Positions 8,594 to 15,828 of a stretch of DNA of 64,000 nt are shown here, one piece after another. Position 1 is the stretch's first letter; every line of letters starts with the position of its first letter. The stretch covers positions 248,001 through 312,000 of the forward strand of contig NZ_FNYL01000003.1 of assembly GCF_900109045.1 (NCBI RefSeq). Reading direction: 5' to 3'. A model generated the notes under the pieces. The model was not told the DNA's origin, made no database searches, and worked only from the letters and a program-made list of their open reading frames with translations. The DNA comes from Dyadobacter sp. SG02. Lineage in GTDB: Bacteria; Bacteroidota; Bacteroidia; Cytophagales; Spirosomataceae. Both the position numbers and the translations under genes were made by a program.

Positions 8594-9040
8594 ATGGAAA
8601 AAGCACATAAACCCAAAAAGGTATTCGTTCAGGGGCCGATCAGCCCCGATTTTGTGGCAAAGTCGATTGCGAGCCACCAATCCAAAACCGGCATTGGCGC
8701 TCACGCGATTTTTCTCGGGCAAATCCGCGCCGATCAAAAGGAAGGCGGCGTCGTAACGGGCATCGATTATACCGCATATGAAGAAATGGCCGAGCAGGCG
8801 TTTCACGACATCCGCGAGGCCGCATTTGCCAGATTCGAGCTTACTTGCATGCATATTTACCATAGCCTCGGCCTCGTCCCGACCGGCGAGATCAGCCTTT
8901 TTGTATTCGTGTCATCCCCGCATCGCAGGGCCGCGTTTGAGGCTTCGGAGTATATTGTGGAAGAGATCAAGGCCAACGTGCCCATTTTCGGCAAGGAACT
9001 GGTGGGGGACGCGGGGTTTGTTTGGAAGGAGAATACGTAG
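8594..9040 (+). CDS. moaE: Molybdopterin synthase catalytic subunit MoaE
   Basis: The 148-residue large subunit converts cPMP to molybdopterin using MoaD thiocarboxylate. Recognisable features are GAHAIFLGQIRAD near residues 35-47, the central YEEMAEQAF segment, HSLGLVPTGEISLFVFVSSPHR, and the C-terminal Lys region VEEIKANVPIFGKE with the catalytic lysines, ending W-K-E. It is translated 9 bp after moaD. The gap to the next gene is filled by an unusual inverted tandem repeat. Confidence 0.96.
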   Translation: MEKAHKPKKVFVQGPISPDFVAKSIASHQSKTGIGAHAIFLGQIRADQKEGGVVTGIDYTAYEEMAEQAFHDIREAAFARFELTCMHIYHSLGLVPTGEISLFVFVSSPHRRAAFEASEYIVEEIKANVPIFGKELVGDAGFVWKENT

Positions 9041-9045
9041 TAATT

Positions 9046-9121
9046 GTGAATGAGTGAATGAGTGAATGAGTGAATGAATGCCTATTCACTATTGACTCAT
9101 TCACTCATTCACTCATTCAAC
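9046..9121. repeat. Inverted arrays of an 8-bp tandem repeat between moaE and moaC-moaB
   Basis: About four copies of the 8-mer TGAATGAG on the left (9047-9080) face about three complementary copies of CTCATTCA on the right (9094-9120). The two arms give a perfect stem of about 25 bp around a loop of roughly 23 nt. It fills almost the entire moaE to moaC gap inside one operon, so the mRNA would carry a large hairpin, which could tune expression or stability. Copy number is likely to vary between strains. Confidence 0.85.
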
Positions 9122-9128
9122 ATTTTAA

Positions 9129-10037
9129 ATGGTCGACATTACCCATAAAACCAACACGCTCCGCATCGCCACTGCGCAGGCTATTGTGCAAGTGAGCAAG
9201 CCGGAAACCGTGGAGGCGATTCAAAACCGGACTGTGCCGAAAGGCGATGTGTTTGAAATGGCCAAGGCGGCCGGTTTTTTGGCCGTTAAGAAAACACCCG
9301 ATCTGTTGCCCGACTGCCATCCGATCCCGGTGGAATATACCGGCGTACAATACAGGATCGAAGATTTGACGATTGTCATCGAGTTGACAGTCAAAACGAT
9401 ATATAAAACCGGTGTAGAGGTGGAGGCCATGCACGGCGCGTCGGTGGTAGCGCTGACGATGTACGACATGCTCAAACCGATAGACAAAGGTGTTGAAATA
9501 CGGAACATTCGTTTGTTGGAGAAAAAGGGAGGAAAAAGCGACCGTAAACCCGCGCCGGAGGGATTGAAAACAGCAGTAGTAGTTTGCTCCGATAGCATTT
9601 CGAATGGAATCGGCGAAGACAAATCAGGCAGGAAGATTATTGAAAAACTGAAAGCGTTCCAGCTTGAAGTAGGCGATTACAGCGTCATCGCCGACGACAA
9701 GGCCGGCATTCAAAATAAATTGCATTCATTGCAAGCCGCCGGGTACAATATGGTGCTGATTACAGGCGGCACCGGTCTGTCGCCCCGCGACGTGACGCCC
9801 GAGGCGGTTTCTGAACTGCTCGACCGGGAAATCCCGGGTATTGCAGAGACGGCGCGGCAATACGGCCAGGAGCGGGTTCCGACTTCAATGTTGTCGAGAT
9901 CGGCGGCTGGTTTTATTGGTGAAATGCTGGTAATTACCATGCCGGGGAGCACAGGCGGCGTTACCGAATATATTGATGCGCTTTTCCCGCATGTTTTGCA
10001 CGTTTTTAATGTTTTAGAGGGGAAGAAACACGATTAA
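9129..10037 (+). CDS. MoaC-MoaB fusion: cyclic pyranopterin phosphate synthase plus molybdopterin adenylyltransferase-like domain
   Basis: A 302-residue bifunctional Moco protein. Residues 1 to about 140 are MoaC, which converts 3',8-cyclo-GTP to cPMP; it has KKTPDLLPDCHPIP, VEAMHGASVVALTMYDM and the DMLKPIDKG catalytic motif. Residues from about 148 to the end are a MoaB/Mog domain that adenylylates molybdopterin, with VVVCSDSISNG, LITGGTGLSPRDVTPEA and MPGSTGGV. MoaCB fusions are known in several bacterial lineages. The gene lies between moaE and moaA. No separate mog or moaB gene is seen in the window, so the fusion probably supplies both activities. Confidence 0.95.
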   Translation: MVDITHKTNTLRIATAQAIVQVSKPETVEAIQNRTVPKGDVFEMAKAAGFLAVKKTPDLLPDCHPIPVEYTGVQYRIEDLTIVIELTVKTIYKTGVEVEAMHGASVVALTMYDMLKPIDKGVEIRNIRLLEKKGGKSDRKPAPEGLKTAVVVCSDSISNGIGEDKSGRKIIEKLKAFQLEVGDYSVIADDKAGIQNKLHSLQAAGYNMVLITGGTGLSPRDVTPEAVSELLDREIPGIAETARQYGQERVPTSMLSRSAAGFIGEMLVITMPGSTGGVTEYIDALFPHVLHVFNVLEGKKHD

Positions 10038-10046
10038 CAACAACAT

Positions 10047-11039
10047 ATGGCATCGCCTATTGTAGATACATTTGGTCGCAAGCACACTTATCTGCGCATT
10101 TCGCTCACGGATAAGTGCAACCTGCGCTGTACCTATTGTATGCCGCAGGAGGATATGCAATTCATGCCGTCCAAATGGCTGATGCAGGCCGACGAGATTT
10201 CCTATCTGGCCGGCGTGTTTGTGGAAATGGGGGTCGAAAAGATCCGGCTTACCGGCGGCGAGCCGCTGGTCCGTAAAGATGCCGGTGAAATCATTTCGGA
10301 TCTCGGAAAACTTCCTGCTTCACTTACGCTCACTACGAATGCCGTTTACATCGATCAGTTCATTCCGGACTTGAAGGCGGCAGGGGTTACCTCTCTGAAC
10401 GTCAGCCTGGATACCCTGCAAGAGGAGCGATTCCGGTCGATCACCAAGCGGGATCATTTTACCAAAACACTGAATCACATTCGCTTGCTGCTCGACGAGG
10501 GCTTCGTTGTGAAACTCAACATGGTAGTGATGCGGGGAACGAACGACGACGAAGTCAATGATTTCGTGCGGATGACGCTAACCGAACCTAACCTGCACGT
10601 CCGCTTTATTGAGTTCATGCCGTTCAAGGGTAACCAATGGGATTTGTCGAAAATCGTTTCCTATGCCGACTTGCTGGCTGGGATCGGACAAGAATTTGAA
10701 TTTGAACCGGTTGCCGGGGAGTTGCATGATACCGCCCGGCGCTTTCAGGTCAGTGGCGGCTCAGGTACTTTCGGAATCATCGGCACGGTAACCCATCCAT
10801 TTTGCGAAGGCTGTAACCGCATCCGTCTTACCGCCGACGGCAAGCTTAAAAACTGCCTTTTCGATACCTCCGAGGTCGATTTGCTCACTCCATTGCGCAA
10901 GGGAGACGATGTGCGCCCGCTCATTTACGCACATTTCCAGAAAAAGCACTTCGCCCACGGCGGCCACGCCAGTTTCACGGAGCAAAAAGCCAAATCGGAG
11001 TATGAGCAGAATAGGGAGATGATTGCAATTGGGGGTTAA
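10047..11039 (+). CDS. moaA: GTP 3',8-cyclase MoaA (radical SAM)
   Basis: MoaA performs the first Moco step, radical rearrangement of GTP to 3',8-cyclo-GTP. The 330-residue protein has the radical-SAM cluster Cys24-x3-Cys28-x2-Cys31 in DKCNLRCTYC, the SAM-binding LTGGEPLVR, and the second cluster in HPFCEGCNRIRL plus LKNCLF. The C-terminal Gly-Gly required for activity is present (IAIGG). It is the last gene of the operon, 9 bp after the MoaC-MoaB stop. Its stop overlaps the stop of the convergent toxin gene by 4 bp. MobA and MoeB homologues are not in this cluster. Confidence 0.97.
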   Translation: MASPIVDTFGRKHTYLRISLTDKCNLRCTYCMPQEDMQFMPSKWLMQADEISYLAGVFVEMGVEKIRLTGGEPLVRKDAGEIISDLGKLPASLTLTTNAVYIDQFIPDLKAAGVTSLNVSLDTLQEERFRSITKRDHFTKTLNHIRLLLDEGFVVKLNMVVMRGTNDDEVNDFVRMTLTEPNLHVRFIEFMPFKGNQWDLSKIVSYADLLAGIGQEFEFEPVAGELHDTARRFQVSGGSGTFGIIGTVTHPFCEGCNRIRLTADGKLKNCLFDTSEVDLLTPLRKGDDVRPLIYAHFQKKHFAHGGHASFTEQKAKSEYEQNREMIAIGG

Positions 11040-11347
11040 TCCTCAAATCCTTTCCAGAATTTCATGGGATCACGGTACTGGCACAACACCGCGTGGACCT
11101 GGATGATATTGTTCCGCTGATTAACGCTGAAATGGATGCTGTAAGGGAAGAAATCGACCAGGGCAAATCTCACGTCTGCATATCTCAAAGCATAAATTAA
11201 TGGCGACTCTCTGATCATCATCAATTTATCTTTTACGAGCACGCGGAAGCGTTTTCCAAGGCCAGTCTTTTGTTTTTCGTAATATTCCGAGGCATCGGCA
11301 ATGTCTTTAAATGCCTCAGGGGTGAATTTAAGTCTGTAAAAAGCCAT
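11036..11347 (-). CDS. Type II toxin-antitoxin system toxin, RelE/ParE family
   Basis: A 103-residue protein of RelE/ParE fold: an N-terminal LKFTPEAFKDIADASEYYE helix region, LGKRFRVLVKDKL, and a C-terminal strand set FALVDFFPYSIHFSV with IIQVHAVLCQYRDP. RelE members cut ribosome-bound mRNA and ParE members poison gyrase; the sequence does not decide between them. The ATG at 11347 directly follows the stop of the upstream small gene, as expected for an antitoxin-toxin operon. Its stop overlaps the moaA stop by 4 bp. Confidence 0.85.
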   Translation of the reverse strand: MAFYRLKFTPEAFKDIADASEYYEKQKTGLGKRFRVLVKDKLMMIRESPLIYALRYADVRFALVDFFPYSIHFSVNQRNNIIQVHAVLCQYRDPMKFWKGFED

Positions 11348-11569
11348 TTAATCCGCATCCAACATTTTGAATACTTCTTCTTCATCAACCAGGAGTTCGG
11401 GGTTGTTCCGGTATTTTTCGCTGCGTCTCTCCACTTCTGATTTTTGCCAATCCTGAACAATTTCTTCGTCGGTCTCTTTGATAATCTCCACCGCATCCAT
11501 CTTTTGCAAATCCTCGATCAGCGAAGCGGCATATTCTTTTTTGATCCTGATATGATAAGTTACTGACAT
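11348..11569 (-). CDS. Putative antitoxin partner of the RelE/ParE toxin
   Basis: A 73-residue acidic protein (start MSVTYHIRIKKEYA, rich in Glu and Asp toward the end) encoded immediately upstream of the toxin with no gap. Small size, gene order and adjacency are those of a type II antitoxin. The N-terminus could be a short dimerisation strand followed by helices; I cannot place it in a named antitoxin family. Such antitoxins usually bind the toxin and repress their own promoter, which would lie in the 228-bp gap to the right. Confidence 0.7.
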   Translation of the reverse strand: MSVTYHIRIKKEYAASLIEDLQKMDAVEIIKETDEEIVQDWQKSEVERRSEKYRNNPELLVDEEEVFKMLDAD

Positions 11570-11797
11570 GGTCTGGACTGTTTGGCTTTACCAAATATAC
11601 TAAAAACCCAGGCGGATAGAAACGGATAATTCCCATTAAGTCCTCCTCGATGATTCTTCGGGACGATGCAATTGGCGGCTAGTGCCACCCAACCTCCTAT
11701 TTTACCGTCCAAACTTTGTATGCAACAACGCCATGGCCGGTTGCCTCATTGGTTCGAAATCAAATAAACGGATCAATCAAGTTAACCTTCAAGAGCC

Positions 11798-12217
11798 ATG
11801 ACTATTAACATCTTTAAAACTGCTGCCGCCGCTACATTCGCATTGTTCACCATCGCTGCCCAGGTGCAGGCCGATCCTATCGTTTCTCCGAAAGCGGAAT
11901 GCAAAAACAACACTTGTGAGAAGTTTCGTGTCGGCATGTACCGCGTGCGCAATACGATGTCGATGAATGTGATGATGGAAAAAGAAAAGGGTGAAAAAGT
12001 GGCGATCCGACTGATGGACAGCAAAGGAAAGCTGATTCACGAGGAATTTGTGCCTAAATACATCACCAAAACCGGTCGGAAAATTAGTTTCGATGAAATG
12101 GGCGACGGCGTTTACACGCTTGAAATTTCCAACGAATACGAAAAGATTGTCAAAAGCATTTATTTGTCGACCAAGGAAGTGCGGGAAGTGAATCGGACGC
12201 TATTGGGCGTGAATTAA
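11798..12217 (+). CDS. Small secreted protein of unknown function
   Basis: A 139-residue protein with a clear signal peptide (about residues 1-25, cleavage after QVQA) and a mature beta-rich domain of about 110 residues. A Cys pair (ECKNNTCEKF) near the mature N-terminus could form a disulfide. The pattern VAIRLMDSKGKLIHEEFV and GDGVYTLEISNEYEKIVKSI resembles the small Ig-like domains that Bacteroidota export to the periplasm or cell surface. It stands alone, with a terminator hairpin just after the stop. No specific function is recognisable. Confidence 0.75.
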   Translation: MTINIFKTAAAATFALFTIAAQVQADPIVSPKAECKNNTCEKFRVGMYRVRNTMSMNVMMEKEKGEKVAIRLMDSKGKLIHEEFVPKYITKTGRKISFDEMGDGVYTLEISNEYEKIVKSIYLSTKEVREVNRTLLGVN

Positions 12218-12237
12218 TCCACTTAGATATTTTTTTC

Positions 12238-12282
12238 AGCGTTACAGGATGCCGCCGCAGCGTTCCTGTAACGCTTTTTTTA
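12238..12282 (+). terminator. Rho-independent terminator after the small secreted protein gene
   Basis: A 12-bp perfect stem (12238-12249 AGCGTTACAGGA with 12264-12275) with a 14-nt loop, followed by a run of T from 12275 on the plus strand. Confidence 0.9.
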
Positions 12283-12287
12283 TGCCA

Positions 12288-13481
12288 TTACCTTTCCTGA
12301 GCTACTTCGGCTTCCGTTGGCCGGGGCAGTAGCTCGGTGAAGAGCAGGTCATAAATGATTTTACCCCAAATAATAATGCATGGCACCGCTTTCACCACAT
12401 ATGGCCAGAAATAGGTATTTCGGATAAATGGGGGGAAGATGTCGGTAGGGGATAATGTAGTGAATACAAATGCCAGTACGAGTAGCACGTAATTCAGCCT
12501 CGTAGGCGCCTGCACGTAATACCATACAGCTACCCCGGCGATAGCGATGATGAAAGTAGGCGATTCGGCGCGGTGGTTGAAAATCACCACCCACACCAGC
12601 ACTGAGGCCAGCATCAATGCGCGGAAAACGAAGTTGCCGTATGACTTGATTTTAAGCAGCGGCAGGCAGAACAGCGCCACACCGGCAAGGTTGACGTAAG
12701 TTTTGTTTACATTCAGCGAAAACCAGATTTTCAGCCAGCCAATTACCGATAAGCCATCGGAAAAGTCCCGGTCGGCCGCCAGCAGCTTCCACCAGGTTTT
12801 GTATAGAACTACAAACTGCTCGGGACTCACCGCTACGATCGGCAACACGGTAAGCAGCACTACCCAGGCTGCGGTGGTGTAGGCCAATTTGAGCTTGTTA
12901 GGATAGAGCAGGTACAACGCCAGCGCGACGATACCGAACAGTTTGATAAAGATCGTGGAAACGATACACAGCGACGCCATCCAGTATTTATCCCTTTCCA
13001 GAAACCCGAACGCAAACAGCAGTAAGCCGGCGATCAGCGCATTACTTTGTTCGTTTTGCGTAGCCGTAAGCAGTTCGACCAGCATGAATGTGATCATCAG
13101 CCCTTTTGTCCGTAAATCGATTCTGGGAAGAAAATAAACCGAAAAGAAGATTACCGCCACGTTGATCAGGTTCCAGAAAAACAGGCCGACAAATGTGGGC
13201 ATAATGGAAAGTATGCCAAAAACCAGGGCGAATGCGGGACTGTACTTGAAGAGGTCCCAATGCTCGGTAACGTGCCACCTGTACAGGTTTTTTCCTTCTA
13301 TCAAATGGAAGAAAGACTGCTTGAAAATGACGTAGTTATTGTACGAAGTGTAAAGTTGCGGGCCGTTTGGAAAGGATTTGGGGTGAGAAAATACCGATTG
13401 AAGCGTAGCAAAGGCCGCAATTGCCAGTACAATGAAGAGGAGTGATCGTTTGTTGATCACCAGGCGGTTAAAAGCATTCAT
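12288..13481 (-). CDS. GT87-like (DUF2029) integral membrane glycosyltransferase
   Basis: A 397-residue multi-spanning membrane protein with about 10 hydrophobic helices. It resembles the GT87/DUF2029 family of polyprenyl-phosphate-mannose-dependent transferases: an early loop with YTSYNNYVIFKQSFFHLIEG followed by the LFKYSPAFAL motif, then ATQNEQSNALIAGLLL. These enzymes are GT-C fold and transfer sugars on the periplasmic face. The acceptor is unknown. The terminator at 12238-12282 lies just beyond its stop, and the next minus-strand gene upstream (esterase) is 61 bp away, so the two may be co-transcribed. Confidence 0.8.
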   Translation of the reverse strand: MNAFNRLVINKRSLLFIVLAIAAFATLQSVFSHPKSFPNGPQLYTSYNNYVIFKQSFFHLIEGKNLYRWHVTEHWDLFKYSPAFALVFGILSIMPTFVGLFFWNLINVAVIFFSVYFLPRIDLRTKGLMITFMLVELLTATQNEQSNALIAGLLLFAFGFLERDKYWMASLCIVSTIFIKLFGIVALALYLLYPNKLKLAYTTAAWVVLLTVLPIVAVSPEQFVVLYKTWWKLLAADRDFSDGLSVIGWLKIWFSLNVNKTYVNLAGVALFCLPLLKIKSYGNFVFRALMLASVLVWVVIFNHRAESPTFIIAIAGVAVWYYVQAPTRLNYVLLVLAFVFTTLSPTDIFPPFIRNTYFWPYVVKAVPCIIIWGKIIYDLLFTELLPRPTEAEVAQER

Positions 13482-13542
13482 AAACGAATTAATCCCTAGC
13501 GTTGATTTTTCTTCAAAACTAGGGATTAATTCATCGTCGGCA

Positions 13543-14472
13543 TCAATTTTTCTGGTATCCCATCGCTTTCAGCCAGCCTTCCATGGCAGCAGGCCAGTTG
13601 GCGAGGGAGCCTTTGCCCTCGGTACGCATGCCGTAGCCGTGCCCGCCTTTCGGGTACAAATGCATTTCGGCGGGGATCTTTTTCTTTTTCAGCGCCAGGT
13701 AATATTCAATGCTGTTCTCCACGGGCACGCCGGTATCGTCCTGCGCATGAACGAGGAATGCGGGCGGCGTCTGGTCCGAAACCTGCAATTCGTTGGAGTA
13801 ATATTTGATCAGCTCTTCCGATTTTTCAGGCCCAAGCAGATTGTCGCGTGAGCCTCCGTGCGAGATTGCCGGTTGGAAGGAAATCACAGGGTAAATCAGT
13901 ATTGAAAAATTCGGTTTGCCATCGGCGGACGCCTTCTCGCCCATATTGTGATGCGTAGACAGTGTAGCCGCAAGGTGCCCGCCGGCCGAAAAGCCCATTA
14001 CGCCGATCTTGTTCACGTCGATACCCCATTTGGCGGCATTTTGTCGGATGAGTTTCATGCCTTGCATCGCGTCCATCAGCGGGACTTCGTGCTGGTGCGC
14101 CATTGCTTTTTCGTTAGGCAGGCGATATTTGAGTACAAATGCCGAAATGCCGCGTTCGTTGAACCATTTGGCAAAATCACTGCCCTCGTGGGAAGCGGCG
14201 AGTATGCCGTAACCGCCGCCCGGACATATCATCACCGCAGCCCCGGTGGCTTTTTCTTTGGGCGCAATGTAAGCCGCAATCGTCGGAACCGTAACGCCGC
14301 TGATCCGTAGGATGCCCTGTGCATCGGTTACCGATTTTTCTTCAACGTCACTCTTTTTGAAATTGGGGACTTTGCCTTCCGGCCAAAGATTAATGGTCTC
14401 TGTTTGTGCCATAGATGGAACTGATAATGCGAGCAGGCTCAAAACGGTAAGGATACGTGCAGTTTTTTTCAT
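13543..14472 (-). CDS. Secreted alpha/beta-hydrolase, probable carbohydrate esterase/lipase
   Basis: A 309-residue protein with a signal peptide (cleavage after SMAQ, about residue 22) and an alpha/beta-hydrolase fold. The oxyanion region is MICPGGGYG, the nucleophile elbow GFSAGG contains the catalytic Ser, and Asp (HAQDDTGVP) and His (KGGHGYGM) complete the triad. The layout matches BD-FAE/acetyl-xylan-esterase-like proteins that Bacteroidota use to deacylate glycans, but substrate is inferred from family only. It sits between the GT87-like gene and exosortase N on the same strand, with a 51-bp gap to the latter. Confidence 0.88.
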   Translation of the reverse strand: MKKTARILTVLSLLALSVPSMAQTETINLWPEGKVPNFKKSDVEEKSVTDAQGILRISGVTVPTIAAYIAPKEKATGAAVMICPGGGYGILAASHEGSDFAKWFNERGISAFVLKYRLPNEKAMAHQHEVPLMDAMQGMKLIRQNAAKWGIDVNKIGVMGFSAGGHLAATLSTHHNMGEKASADGKPNFSILIYPVISFQPAISHGGSRDNLLGPEKSEELIKYYSNELQVSDQTPPAFLVHAQDDTGVPVENSIEYYLALKKKKIPAEMHLYPKGGHGYGMRTEGKGSLANWPAAMEGWLKAMGYQKN

Positions 14473-14523
14473 TGATTTCCCGTTGCTTTTCCTCGAAAAG
14501 ACGCCTGCATGGGCAATATACCC

Positions 14524-15828
14524 TCAAATTGCCGGTAACCATCGTTTTACTTCCATATCGAGCTGCGCCGGGTTCTGCGCTGTTACATTGATCAATTGGA
14601 AATGGTTTTTCCCGGAAAGGCTTTTCCAGCGCCAGTCGAGTTGGCTGATGGTTGCGTACTGCCCGTCGGAAAGCCACCAGGCCGTGTGCAGTTCATCGCT
14701 CCCCTTCCGCAGGCAGCCGATGTACACGACCGTTCCCGCGAAGCGTCTTTTCGAAATGCGGCTTAAAGAATAGCCCGAGCCCGTCCAGCAGGTTACCGGG
14801 CTGTGTTCCGAAGAATAGAATGCGGGGATCGGTTTAATATAAACCAGCGCCTGATCGTTGCTGAACCGGGTGACGCCGTTTCTTAGCGCTTCCCTGGCAT
14901 ATCCGTCGCGCGGAGCAGCGGCCCGCCCTTCCGGTAATCCGATGTTGATCACGGGTTTCTTAAAAGAAAAAAATGCACATGCGACGAGCACCATCAAATG
15001 CGCCCCTATCAGTAATCGCGGAGTATTTTCGGACGGCATTTTTTGCTCAACTATTATTTTGCCAAAGCGACGATAGGTATCCCGGGCAATGAAAATCAGC
15101 GGCGCCACCACGTAAACGATCAGACAGAAAATGCCTACGACATCGTGCAGGGCATTGTCGGGTGCGATCCGAAGCAACACCAGTGTGATCATGCGGGCCA
15201 GGTTTCCAAAAGTATTTAATGTGAATGCAAGAAGCATCAATGCCACCTGGTACCCCGGAGCCAGCGATTTACGGTATTGCATTTGGAAATAGCCTGTCAG
15301 GAAAACAGCCGCCAGCAATGCAAACCCGGTCATTTGCAGGCCCATACACGCGGGATCGACCGAAAATTCGGAGCCGTTGAGGATAATGCTGTTTCCCTCG
15401 ACCGTGACGGGAAGCCCGGCCATCTCCAACAACGATCCGGCCCAGGCGGAAAGTTGCAGGCGGATCGGGAAGGTGAAAACTTCGGAGAAGTATTTGAAAA
15501 TGGGAGAAATAAGGAGCATTACCGCGAAGATCTGTGCATTCAGCCGTCCGAACAGGCTTTCGGCGGAAAACAGCAATGCCGCGACCAGCAGCAGAAAGCG
15601 CCATGAAAGTTCCGGCCGGAAATAGCAGATACAGGCAACCAAAGCGACCACCGGTGCTAACCGTCCGCTTTTTTGACCAACACCCAAATACCGTACAAGT
15701 AACGGAACCAGTACGATGCCCATCCATAACGTAGCATCGCCCCGGATGTATCCGCGAGAGAAAAACACAGCGAAAATGCCCGAATAGGCCGCCAAGATAC
15801 CTATGCGGGCATGTTTTTCAGTGAACAT
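14524..15828 (-). CDS. xrtN: Exosortase N (XrtN) with C-terminal EpsI-like domain
   Basis: An integral-membrane cysteine transpeptidase-like enzyme of 434 residues, expected to process C-terminal PEP-CTERM-like sorting signals. The exosortase triad is visible: Cys161 in VDPACMGLQM, Arg212 in GNLARM and His228 in LHDVVGI. Residues after about 280 form an extracytoplasmic EpsI-like domain with HSPVTCWTGSGY. I chose ATG 15828, which removes 28 unlikely residues. This start overlaps the end of the upstream VIT-domain gene by 11 bp, so the enzyme and its likely substrate are translationally coupled. Confidence 0.92.
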   Translation of the reverse strand: MFTEKHARIGILAAYSGIFAVFFSRGYIRGDATLWMGIVLVPLLVRYLGVGQKSGRLAPVVALVACICYFRPELSWRFLLLVAALLFSAESLFGRLNAQIFAVMLLISPIFKYFSEVFTFPIRLQLSAWAGSLLEMAGLPVTVEGNSIILNGSEFSVDPACMGLQMTGFALLAAVFLTGYFQMQYRKSLAPGYQVALMLLAFTLNTFGNLARMITLVLLRIAPDNALHDVVGIFCLIVYVVAPLIFIARDTYRRFGKIIVEQKMPSENTPRLLIGAHLMVLVACAFFSFKKPVINIGLPEGRAAAPRDGYAREALRNGVTRFSNDQALVYIKPIPAFYSSEHSPVTCWTGSGYSLSRISKRRFAGTVVYIGCLRKGSDELHTAWWLSDGQYATISQLDWRWKSLSGKNHFQLINVTAQNPAQLDMEVKRWLPAI

